A stretch of 51,313 nt of DNA from Lentisphaerota bacterium (GTDB lineage Bacteria > Verrucomicrobiota > Kiritimatiellia > RFP12 > JAAYNR01), in NCBI GenBank assembly GCA_016873675.1, contig VGWG01000009.1:1-51313 (forward strand), in the 5' to 3' direction. The stretch's first letter is position 1, and each line of letters begins with the position of its first letter. Made by a program: the position numbers and the translations under genes. Under the pieces are notes generated by a model. The model was not told where the DNA came from. It made no database searches and saw only the letters and a program-made list of their open reading frames with translations. Shown here piece by piece: positions 8,316 through 16,333 of this stretch.

Positions 8316-8489
8316 AAAGAGGTTTCCGAGCGCGTTGCCGCCATTCTCGAACTCTTCCCGCAACTCCCGCCCCGACTCAAACAGATCGCCGACCACGTCT
8401 ACTCCCTGAGGCTCGGCAAAGTTGCCTTCTCCGGCCCGGCCGCCGCATTGGCGGATGACAAGGCGAAGTTGAAGGAGTTGTTCTTGTAG
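8291..8489 (+). CDS. Small ORF, 3' remnant of an unidentified gene
   Basis: 65 codons in a different frame from the C5-methylase relic, which it overlaps. From about codon 5 (LPKKEVSERVAAILELF) to the end (DDKAKLKELFL) nearly every third position is G or C and the amino-acid composition is normal, so this stretch was or is coding. No family is recognised. The ATG lies inside the relic, which suggests that the original N-terminus was lost in the same deletion that removed most of the C5-methylase. It ends 9 nt before radC. Confidence 0.4.
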
Positions 8490-8498
8490 GGCATCGTC

Positions 8499-9230
8499 AT
8501 GTCAACCATCACGCATAGATCCACAGGCATCGTTTCCTGGCCCAAGGCCGAACGGCCGCGCGAGCGGCTGCTGGCGGGGGAGAAGTTGTCCGAGGCGGAG
8601 TTGCTGGCGATCATCCTTCGGGTGGGCCAGGGCACGTTCAAGGCGGGGGTGCGGGGGCGGAATGCGACGGATTTCGCGCGGTCACTGCTGAAGGATTTCA
8701 ACGGGTTGCGGGGGCTGGACCGGGCGCATGTGCAGGATTTGTTGAAGGTGCCGGGGCTGGGGCCTGCGAAGGTGGCGCAGATCAAGGCGGCGTTCGAACT
8801 GGGAAAGAAGGTGTGCGCCGGCAAGCTGACCGCACCAGCATTCGAGTCGTCCAAGGCCATCGCCGACTATTTCCGGCCGCGCTTTACCGGCAAGGGGCAG
8901 GAGATCGTCATTGCCGTGTTCCTGAACGGCCAGAATCAGTTACTGGGCTTGAAGGACATCACGGAAGGCACGCCGACCCAGGCGACGGTGTATGTCCGAC
9001 GGATCATCGAAGAAGCGCTGCACCTGCCCTCCACCGCAGCCGTTGTACTGGTGCATAACCACCCGTCCGGAAACCCGGAACCGTCAGACGGCGACGACGC
9101 CACCACGCGCGATCTACTGAAGGCGTGCAAACTGGTGCAACTGATCCTGTTGGATCATGTTATTGTCGGCGAATCCGAGCATTACAGCTACTCCGACGAG
9201 GGGCGGCTGAAGGAACTTGATAACGAATAG
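8499..9230 (+). CDS. radC: RadC-family JAB/MPN protein
   Basis: 243 residues. A helix-hairpin-helix (LLKVPGLGPAKVAQIKAAFELG, about 81-102) precedes a JAB/MPN domain with the metal-binding signature VHNHPSGNPEPSDGD (H186, H188, S195 and D199 by rough count). The C-terminal LLDHVIVGESEHYSYSDEG is the usual ending of the family. RadC was once considered a DNA repair protein; its biochemical function is unsettled, and it is frequently carried by mobile and defence islands, as here. The ribosome site is weak; the start is set by family length. Confidence 0.9.
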   Translation: MSTITHRSTGIVSWPKAERPRERLLAGEKLSEAELLAIILRVGQGTFKAGVRGRNATDFARSLLKDFNGLRGLDRAHVQDLLKVPGLGPAKVAQIKAAFELGKKVCAGKLTAPAFESSKAIADYFRPRFTGKGQEIVIAVFLNGQNQLLGLKDITEGTPTQATVYVRRIIEEALHLPSTAAVVLVHNHPSGNPEPSDGDDATTRDLLKACKLVQLILLDHVIVGESEHYSYSDEGRLKELDNE

Positions 9231-9241
9231 AAGGAGGCCAC

Positions 9242-11494
9242 ATGGCCAAGAAGAAGCAGGAACCGCAGCCATATGCCAAACCGGATCAGATCCGGATTGA
9301 AGGTAACAAGATCTTCAGTCCAGTCCGTAAGACGTGGGTGCAACTGACCCCTGAAGAACTTGTGCGTCAGGAATTCCTCTTTGTTCTAATGGAGGAATAT
9401 GGTTACTCGCTGGATCAGATTGATGAAGAAACACCGGTAACCGGCCGCGGTGCCGGCCAGGCCCGCGCCGACTTCCTGATCTGGCGCACCCCCGCCGCCA
9501 AGGCCGCCCAGGAACACGCCCTTATCGTCGTGGAATGCAAGGCCGACAACGTCACGATTTCCCTCAAGGACTACACTCAGGGGGCAAACTACGCGCAGTA
9601 CGAACACGCTCGGTTCTTCGTCACACACAACCACAGCGAAACTCGATACTGGAAGGTTGACGATACCCGGCGCATGCCGAATTACGACGAGATCGCCGGC
9701 ATCCCGCACGCCGATGCCACAGACAAGGAAGTCACGGAGTTGCTCTCCCGGCTGAAGGTGTTCAAAGAAGACGAGTTCGCCGACCTGCTGCACCAGTGCC
9801 ACAACGTCATCCGCAACCGGGAAAAGCGCGATCCGGTCGCCGCGTTCGACGAGATTGCCAAGATTCTCTTCGTGAAGGTCTTCGTCGAGCGCGAACTCAA
9901 GGCCAAACGAAAGCGCCAGAACCTTTTCAGCGTGGCCTTTCTTGAAGAGCAACTCGGCGACAACCCGCTGGAAGACCTGTTCCAGAAGACCAAGTCGCAC
10001 TATCGCAATGACCGCATCTTCGAAGCCGACGAGAAACTGAACCTCAAGCCGGCCACCGGCATCGAGATCGTGCGCCTGCTGGAGAAGTACAACCTCTCGG
10101 ATACCAGCGAGGACATCAAGGGCATCGCGTTCGAACGGTTTCTTGGCAAGACGTTCCGGGGCGAGATCGGCCAGTTCTTCACCCCGCGTCCGATCGTCGA
10201 GTTCATGGTGCGGATGGTCGAGCCCAAGGAAGGCGAGGTCATTTGCGATCCGGCCAGCGGGTCCGGCGGCTTTCTTATCCGATTCTTCGAACTCGTCCGG
10301 CAGCAGATCCTGGCCGACGCTGACCGGCAGTACCAGGAGTACAAGGCTGGAATCGAAGCTGACAAGAAGCTGTCCGCCGAGAAGAAGGCCACCATGCTCC
10401 GGGCCAAGTTCGACGAAATCCAGGCCACCCTCGACCACGACAGGGAGGGCTCGCGGCTCTGGACACTGGCGAACCGGTGCATCTACGGCACCGACGCCAA
10501 CGACCGCATGGCACGCACCAGCAAGATGAACATGATCATGCACGGCGACGGACACGGCGGCGTTCACCACCACGACGGCTTTCTGAACGTCAACGGCATC
10601 TTCGAGGGCCGGTTTGACATTATCCTCACCAATCCGCCCTTCGGAGCCAACGTCGAGCCGTCGGACAAGATCCTCGAAGAGCAGGTCACGTTGCCGGACG
10701 AGATCGAGCGCGAATACGCCCGCGTCTATGGCGCACCCTACCGCGACGCACTGGCCCGACTGCGCGCCGCCAAGGACAAACCCATTGCGAGCCTCTTCGC
10801 CTTGCCCAAGGCCAAAGGCAACGGCCCGCTCGGCAAGATCAAGACCGAACTCCTATTCATCGAGCGCTGTCTCGACCTGCTCAAACCCGGCGGTCGTCTT
10901 GGCATCGTGCTGCCGGAAAGCGTGTTCAACAATCCGTCGCTGGCGTATGTGCGGGAGTTCTGCGAGAACCGCGCGTTCATCCGCGCCGTGGTCTCGTTGC
11001 CCCAGGACACCTTCATCTCGTCGGGCGCCTCGGTGAAGGCGTCGCTACTCTTCATGCAGCGTTTCACGCGCAAGGAGCAGGCCGATTTCGACGCCAAGAT
11101 GGCCGCCGCCGACAGGGAGACCCGCGCGAAGTGCGCGCAGGAAATCGCCAAGCGCACCCAGGAACTGGAATCGGCCATCGAGAAGGCCAAACAAGAACGG
11201 GACAGCGACCGCCGCAAGGTCCTTCAAGCCGAACTGCGCGACTACCAGAGGGAGATGGAAGACCGCATCGTCCGTGAATCGCGGGCCTTGCTGAAGGAGC
11301 GCTTCCCATACCCCATCTTCCTCTACGAGGCTGAGCACGTCGGCATCACAGCCACCGGCGACACCGACCGCGTTCAGAACGAACTCGTGCCGAACGAGTT
11401 CAAGCCGACAGACGTGGACCTGACCACGCTGGAACTGTACGGCCAGTTCAAGGCCGATCCGAAACCCTTCCTCGCGGCGGGGGCAAAGGCATGA
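9242..11494 (+). CDS. Nuclease-methylase fusion: HsdR-N-like domain plus HsdM N6-adenine methylase
   Basis: 750 residues. Residues about 20-150 look like the type I R-subunit N-terminal (HSDR_N_2) fold with a PD-(D/E)XK core: ARADFLIWRT (D near 77) then ALIVVECKADN (E97, K99). A helical bundle follows, then the HsdM methylase: IGQFFTPRPIVEFMV, SAM motif DPASGSGGFLIRFFE (about 336-350) and catalytic NPPFG (about 463-467, an N-P-P-F motif for N6-adenine). A charged coiled-coil segment lies near 620-680. It has a strong AAGGAGG site and overlaps the specificity gene by an ATGA. No separate HsdR with helicase motors is present. The pair resembles BcgI-type (type IIB) systems, in which an A subunit carries both activities and a B subunit gives specificity. 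Confidence 0.85.
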   Translation: MAKKKQEPQPYAKPDQIRIEGNKIFSPVRKTWVQLTPEELVRQEFLFVLMEEYGYSLDQIDEETPVTGRGAGQARADFLIWRTPAAKAAQEHALIVVECKADNVTISLKDYTQGANYAQYEHARFFVTHNHSETRYWKVDDTRRMPNYDEIAGIPHADATDKEVTELLSRLKVFKEDEFADLLHQCHNVIRNREKRDPVAAFDEIAKILFVKVFVERELKAKRKRQNLFSVAFLEEQLGDNPLEDLFQKTKSHYRNDRIFEADEKLNLKPATGIEIVRLLEKYNLSDTSEDIKGIAFERFLGKTFRGEIGQFFTPRPIVEFMVRMVEPKEGEVICDPASGSGGFLIRFFELVRQQILADADRQYQEYKAGIEADKKLSAEKKATMLRAKFDEIQATLDHDREGSRLWTLANRCIYGTDANDRMARTSKMNMIMHGDGHGGVHHHDGFLNVNGIFEGRFDIILTNPPFGANVEPSDKILEEQVTLPDEIEREYARVYGAPYRDALARLRAAKDKPIASLFALPKAKGNGPLGKIKTELLFIERCLDLLKPGGRLGIVLPESVFNNPSLAYVREFCENRAFIRAVVSLPQDTFISSGASVKASLLFMQRFTRKEQADFDAKMAAADRETRAKCAQEIAKRTQELESAIEKAKQERDSDRRKVLQAELRDYQREMEDRIVRESRALLKERFPYPIFLYEAEHVGITATGDTDRVQNELVPNEFKPTDVDLTTLELYGQFKADPKPFLAAGAKA

Positions 11495-12834
11495 TTGCAC
11501 CGGTCACAGGGAAGGCGTTTGCGGTGCAGTTCCAAGACTTCCTCCGCTGGGACATTGGGTACTTCCGTTCTGTTGCTTGGAAGTGGCCGCATTCTGTCCT
11601 GAAGCCGCTTGGCACCGCGCTCATCAGGACCATAGCCGAAGTTCCCGCGTCAGAACGCAAGCCGGGCTTGCCCGTCATCGAGAAGATCTCCTTCGGCGGG
11701 GAACTGTCCCATTTCGCGCTCTCTCCGGGAGATAAGTACAAGGGAAGACTCTTCTGGGCTTCAAGCGGTGAGTTGATTTTCAGCAAGATTCGTCTGAAAC
11801 AAGGATCCGTGGCAGTCGTGACGGCTGACCCACCGAGGATTGCAGTCAGTCCCGAGTATCCCGTCTACCGATTCGACACCAATGAGGTCATGCCCGCCTT
11901 CATTCTGTTGGTCTTGAGGAGCGGGGCCTTTCAGAAGTTGCTGACAGGCCTCTCGCACGGGGGATCAACCAAGACTCGAATCCACCCGCGAGAATTTGAA
12001 CGACTGACTGTGCCTTTGCCGCTGAAGGCGACACAGAAGGAAATCGCGAGCTTCTGGCAGAGACATGTTGATGCCGTTGATGCGGCGCGTGAAGGGCTTC
12101 GGGAGCCTGTTCGTCTTCTCCACAACCACCTAGCTGATCTCTACCGTCGCACGTGCACGCGGGACGTGATCCATTCCCGCTTCTTCGTCCTGGAGTTCAA
12201 GGACTTGCTCGCCTGGGACGCCAAATCCGGCCGTGCCGCCAGCTTTCGGCTCGCGTGTCCGTCTTTCCGTCCGATGGGCGACTTCATCGAGGAGGCCACA
12301 GACCTATGCCGCCCCGCAGACGAGCTTCACAAGGACTGGCCGGTGTACGGCGTGAACAACAAGGAAGGCGTGTTCCTGAACTCGCACCAGAAAGGCGCGT
12401 CATTCAACGCCCCGTACAAGCGCATCCGCAAGGATTGGTTCTTCCACAACCCCACCCGCTGCAACGTCGGCTCACTCGGCATCGTCCCGGACGTGCCAGC
12501 AGACGCCATTACCAGCCCGGAATACCAAGTGTGGCGCCTGAAGACCGGCATCCCGGAACCCATGCTCCCCGGCTATGTCGCCTGTCTGATCCAGACGCCG
12601 TTCTTCCTCGATCTGGTCCAATTCAACCGCGTCGGCGCCGTGAAACAGCGCATGTACACCGAGAACCTCATGCAGGTCCGTATTCCATACCTGCCAGTAC
12701 CCGAGCAACAGCGCTACGCGGACGCCCGCGAGAAGGCGCTCACCGCTCTCGCCGGTGCCAAACAACGCCTCGCCATCGCTCGCGAAGAAGTGGAAGCCAT
12801 GATTCTGGGGACAAGGAAGGTGGACACGCCATGA
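11491..12834 (+). CDS. hsdS: HsdS-like specificity subunit
   Basis: 447 residues with the two-half layout of type I specificity subunits. The first target-recognition half covers about 1-200 (QDFLRWDIGYFRS; GELIFSKIRLKQGS; TKTRIHPREFERLTVPLPL) and ends in a helical connector (FWQRHVDAVDAAREGLREP). A second, parallel half covers about 225-440 (EFKDLLAWDAKSGRA; VKQRMYTENLMQVRIPYLPV) with its own distal helix. Each half would read one part of a bipartite DNA site. It is translationally coupled to the methylase upstream and to the DGQHR gene downstream by ATGA overlaps, so all three form one transcription unit. Confidence 0.82.
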   Translation: MIAPVTGKAFAVQFQDFLRWDIGYFRSVAWKWPHSVLKPLGTALIRTIAEVPASERKPGLPVIEKISFGGELSHFALSPGDKYKGRLFWASSGELIFSKIRLKQGSVAVVTADPPRIAVSPEYPVYRFDTNEVMPAFILLVLRSGAFQKLLTGLSHGGSTKTRIHPREFERLTVPLPLKATQKEIASFWQRHVDAVDAAREGLREPVRLLHNHLADLYRRTCTRDVIHSRFFVLEFKDLLAWDAKSGRAASFRLACPSFRPMGDFIEEATDLCRPADELHKDWPVYGVNNKEGVFLNSHQKGASFNAPYKRIRKDWFFHNPTRCNVGSLGIVPDVPADAITSPEYQVWRLKTGIPEPMLPGYVACLIQTPFFLDLVQFNRVGAVKQRMYTENLMQVRIPYLPVPEQQRYADAREKALTALAGAKQRLAIAREEVEAMILGTRKVDTP

Positions 12835-14378
12835 GTCGCGGCAGACAAAAGGTCTCTTTCGAGGGTTTGTTGCAGGAGAATGTTCTGGGATCATTCAAGG
12901 TCATCCGCGGTTTTGCTGACTTGGGCGACTTGGCCGAGGTGTCGGTCCCACTCTATCACGACTTCAAAGTGCGAGACGGCTATCAACGGCAACCCACAGA
13001 ACCACATATCGAAGCGATCAAGTCATTCCTGAAGAAGGGCCGTTACCGGTTCTTCCCGGAGATTGTTCTCGGTCTTTGGAGTAAGGGATCAGACGATCCG
13101 ATTGTATCGTACCGGAAGCGCCGTGGTTCCACGCGTGACAGTGCATACATTGTCACCGTGAACCTGAAGAAGATCAACGCCGAACCCAAAGGCCGGATCC
13201 ACCGGATTGACGGGAATCACCGCTTGGAAGCAGCGAAGCGGCTATTAGAAGAACAGAGGCGAGGCGCGACGTTCAGGGACTTTACAAAGGCGCCATTCTG
13301 TTTCGTAGTCTTGGACTCAGACAAACCAGAAGACGATGACCTCGCAGAGGCCATGCTGTTCAATCTGATCAACAGCAAGGCGAAGCGCTTAGATTCGGAG
13401 CATAGTCTGTCCGTTCTCATGCGTGATAACGGGTCGGAAGCGGACCGGTTCTCGGAAGACCCCCAACTCTATCTGACCAACTGGATGCGGGCAAAGGTTA
13501 AGGATTGGCCGCACGGGTTCTTCAGTGCAATGGGCGATGCCCCCCTCTCTCGTCTGCATTCTGCCGCAGGCGTGTTGCTCCGCCCCGGAGGCATCAAGAA
13601 GGCAACGCAGCAGGAGATGGAGACCGACGCGGACCACTTGTTCGGCCCATTATACGAACTGGCCATCACGTTGCGTTCTCAGTACGAGACATTCGTGCAT
13701 TCATATGCTTTTCTTCCAGTCGCCGCGGAGGTTTACGCCCGCCACTCGACGATCGAACCGGCAAAGGGCGCGAACACCGAAGCAGAACGGCTACGCCGTG
13801 CTGAAAGATGGCTCAACGATTTCGCGCGATGGTTCGACCGGGTTGGTGGTTCTGACCTCCCCATGCTGGCCGATCCTTGCGTCCTGTGGAACGTCTTCAA
13901 GCGCGATTACGACCGCCGGGCCGGCCAGGTCTTCATCGCCATGTCCTTCCGCGAAGACCGGACACTGCATAGCGTTCGGCAGGCCATCGGCGAGGCCATC
14001 GCAGCGTTCAACCAGGGCCATCCGAACGCCAAGTTGGCACCGACACGCGTGGACGAGCAGAAGGGCCTGAGTTACGAAATCCCGGCCCGCGTGTTCGAGG
14101 AGATCGGTGCCAGCCGACTGCTGATCGCTGATCTCACCGACGAGAAGCCGAACGTCTACTGCGAGGTTGGCTACGCCATGTCCAAGGGTATCCCGTTCAT
14201 CCTGACATTCCACAAGACGGCCGCTGCTCCCCTGGCTCCCTGGGACCGCACGACGGACTCCGGCAGCAAGGTCCACTTCGACCTGGCCGCGTTCCGGCGC
14301 ATCGAGTACGACAACCCGATGGATCTCCGAGACAGACTGAGAGGCGAACTCGATGCGTGGCATGATCGGCCCGCGTAG
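12831..14378 (+). CDS. DGQHR/DndB-like protein fused to a TIR/deoxyribosyltransferase-like domain
   Basis: 515 residues. The N-terminal half resembles DGQHR-domain proteins (DndB relatives): YQRQPTEPHIEAIKSFL, RYRFFPEIVLGL and the signature RIDGNHRLEAAKRLL (about 125-139; D-G-N-H-R in place of D-G-Q-H-R). A helical linker follows. The C-terminal ~100 residues (from about 365) begin GQVFIAMSFRED and continue with RVDEQKGLSYEIPARVFEEI, LLIADLTDEKPNVYCEVGYAMSKGIPFIL. This I/V-F-x-A-M-S-F ... A-D-L-T ... N-V-Y-x-E-V-G-Y-A pattern belongs to the nucleoside 2-deoxyribosyltransferase/TIR-like fold found at the ends of many predicted NAD- or nucleotide-cleaving defence effectors. It starts within the hsdS stop (ATGA). 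The inferred role is sensor plus effector tied to the modification system. Confidence 0.75.
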   Translation: MSRGRQKVSFEGLLQENVLGSFKVIRGFADLGDLAEVSVPLYHDFKVRDGYQRQPTEPHIEAIKSFLKKGRYRFFPEIVLGLWSKGSDDPIVSYRKRRGSTRDSAYIVTVNLKKINAEPKGRIHRIDGNHRLEAAKRLLEEQRRGATFRDFTKAPFCFVVLDSDKPEDDDLAEAMLFNLINSKAKRLDSEHSLSVLMRDNGSEADRFSEDPQLYLTNWMRAKVKDWPHGFFSAMGDAPLSRLHSAAGVLLRPGGIKKATQQEMETDADHLFGPLYELAITLRSQYETFVHSYAFLPVAAEVYARHSTIEPAKGANTEAERLRRAERWLNDFARWFDRVGGSDLPMLADPCVLWNVFKRDYDRRAGQVFIAMSFREDRTLHSVRQAIGEAIAAFNQGHPNAKLAPTRVDEQKGLSYEIPARVFEEIGASRLLIADLTDEKPNVYCEVGYAMSKGIPFILTFHKTAAAPLAPWDRTTDSGSKVHFDLAAFRRIEYDNPMDLRDRLRGELDAWHDRPA

Positions 14379-14416
14379 GACAAGATAGTTGGCTCTTACA
14401 GAAACGGAGTGAACGC

Positions 14417-16270
14417 ATGTCGAGTTTTGATTCCACGAAGCAGTCGCTGGGCAAGGTGCTGGACAGCATTGTCGAGGGGAAGATTCAGCTTCCGGACTTC
14501 CAGCGGGGCTGGGTGTGGGACGATACGCATATTCGGTCGCTGTTGGTCAGCATCGCCCGGTCGTTTCCCATCGGCAGCATCATGCTCCTGGAGACAGGGG
14601 GAGAGGCGAAGTTCCAGATTCGACCGATCGAGGGGGTTTCGCTGTCGCCCGGCGTAAATGCCGCTGAACAACTGATTCTGGACGGTCAGCAGCGACTGAC
14701 ATCCCTTACCCAGGTGCTGAAGATGGACAAGGCCGTCCAGACCAAGGACGACCAACGGCGCGAAGTTGAGCGTTTCTACTACTTCAACATTGAAAAGGCG
14801 CTACAAGGCGGCGCGTTGATCGAAGACGCCATCTTGGCGGTGGACGCCGCGAAGACACTGCGGACGAATTTCGGGCGCGATATCGTCCTCGACCTGAGCA
14901 GTCCGGAGAAGGAGTTCCAGACCTTCCATTTTCCCTGCAACCAGATTCTCAACTCGGACCGATGGGAAGAGGGTCTTATGGCCCACGACAGCAGCCGGTT
15001 CCAGCGCTATATGTCGTTCCGCAAGGATGTGCTCGGGAAGTTCCGCGAATACCTGCTGCCGATCATCGAACTGAAGAAGGAGAACAGCAAGGCGGCCGTT
15101 TGTCTCGTCTTCGAGAAGGTCAATACCGGCGGGGTGCCGCTGTCGGTCTTCGAGTTGATGACGGCCACCTACGCCGCCGATGGCTTCAACCTGCGGGATG
15201 ACTGGTATGGCAATGCGGCGAAGAGCATCGCGGGGCGGAGCAAGACGTTGAAGGATCGTGCGCTTCTGAGCGAGATCGAACCCACGGACTTCCTTCAGGG
15301 CATCTCGCTTCTTTACACGATCGAACGTCACAGACAGGACGTGGCGGCCGGCAAGTCCAAGAAGGAAGCCACGGCGGTCAGCGCGAAACGAGAACACATC
15401 CTGATCATGCCACTGTCAGCCTATCAGGCATGGGCCGACCGCCTGCTGGCCGGCTTCCTGGAGGCGGACCGATTCCTACGACAAGAGGGCTTCCACAAGC
15501 GCGACTTCCTGCCGTACCGAACGCAACTTGTGCCTCTTGCGGCCACGATGGTGCATCTCGGGGAACGCTGGCTCGAACCGGCGAACAAGGACAAACTGCG
15601 GCGCTGGTTCTGGTGCGGGGTGTTCGGCGAACTCTACGGCGGCGCGGTCGAGACCCGCATCGCCCTCGATCTGCAGGATCTGCTCGCGTGGTGCGATGAT
15701 GCCGGTGCGGCGGTGCCCAAGACGGTCGTGGATGCCGGCTTCCAGGTGTCCCGGTTGGACACGTTACGGACGCGGACAAGCGCGGCGTACCGGGGGCTGT
15801 ACGTCCTACTCCAGCGGGAGGGCTCCCATGACTTCTTCTGGAAGGCGCGCATGATTGATCTGGACCGGGACGAGTGCAAGATCGACATCCATCACATCTT
15901 CCCCAAGGCATGGTGCAAGGCCCAGGGCATTACGCCAGCCGTCTTCAACTCCATCGTCAATAAGACGGCCATCTCATACAAAGCCAACCGCATGGTCGGC
16001 GGCAAGGCCCCCTCCGCATACCTTGAGGACATCCGCACGCACAGTCACGTCGGCATCGAAGTTCAGGAGCAGGACGCGATCCTCCGCACGCACGTCATAG
16101 ACCCCGGGCTCCTGCGCACAGACGACTTCCGTGCCTTTTACGAAGCTCGCAAGAAGGCCCTTATCGGCCATGTCGAGCGCGCCATGGGCAAAGACGCCGT
16201 CGCTCACGCGCCTCAAGCCGCACCCGAGGACGAGTGGGAAGATGAGGAATCGGACGGGCAAGATGGCTGA
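14417..16270 (+). CDS. GmrSD-type DUF262-DUF1524 protein (type IV restriction-like)
   Basis: 617 residues. The N-terminal DUF262 domain has LPDFQRGWVWDDTHIRSLL, ARSFPIGSIMLLE and the ParB-like signature LILDGQQRLTSL (about 87-98). The C-terminal DUF1524 domain is an HNH-type nuclease: KIDIHHIFPKAWC (about 488-500), then VNKTAISYKANRMVGGKAPSAYLED. In GmrSD and BrxU enzymes these domains form an NTP-dependent endonuclease that cuts modified phage DNA. All signature residues are present, so it is likely active. It lies 38 nt after the DGQHR gene with a CGGAG ribosome site and may be cotranscribed. A defence role is strongly implied by family and context; substrate is unknown. Confidence 0.87.
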   Translation: MSSFDSTKQSLGKVLDSIVEGKIQLPDFQRGWVWDDTHIRSLLVSIARSFPIGSIMLLETGGEAKFQIRPIEGVSLSPGVNAAEQLILDGQQRLTSLTQVLKMDKAVQTKDDQRREVERFYYFNIEKALQGGALIEDAILAVDAAKTLRTNFGRDIVLDLSSPEKEFQTFHFPCNQILNSDRWEEGLMAHDSSRFQRYMSFRKDVLGKFREYLLPIIELKKENSKAAVCLVFEKVNTGGVPLSVFELMTATYAADGFNLRDDWYGNAAKSIAGRSKTLKDRALLSEIEPTDFLQGISLLYTIERHRQDVAAGKSKKEATAVSAKREHILIMPLSAYQAWADRLLAGFLEADRFLRQEGFHKRDFLPYRTQLVPLAATMVHLGERWLEPANKDKLRRWFWCGVFGELYGGAVETRIALDLQDLLAWCDDAGAAVPKTVVDAGFQVSRLDTLRTRTSAAYRGLYVLLQREGSHDFFWKARMIDLDRDECKIDIHHIFPKAWCKAQGITPAVFNSIVNKTAISYKANRMVGGKAPSAYLEDIRTHSHVGIEVQEQDAILRTHVIDPGLLRTDDFRAFYEARKKALIGHVERAMGKDAVAHAPQAAPEDEWEDEESDGQDG

Positions 16271-16333
16271 AAGTCTGCACACCGGACAGCATCGAGGGAC
16301 ATGTAGACACTCGGCGGTCTTCGGGGTGGGGCG

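Noticed and set aside
12153-12830. Upstream extension of the DGQHR gene into hsdS
   Set aside because: The first 226 codons are Arg/Pro-rich and out of frame with hsdS. The ATG at 12831 overlapping the hsdS stop is the natural start.
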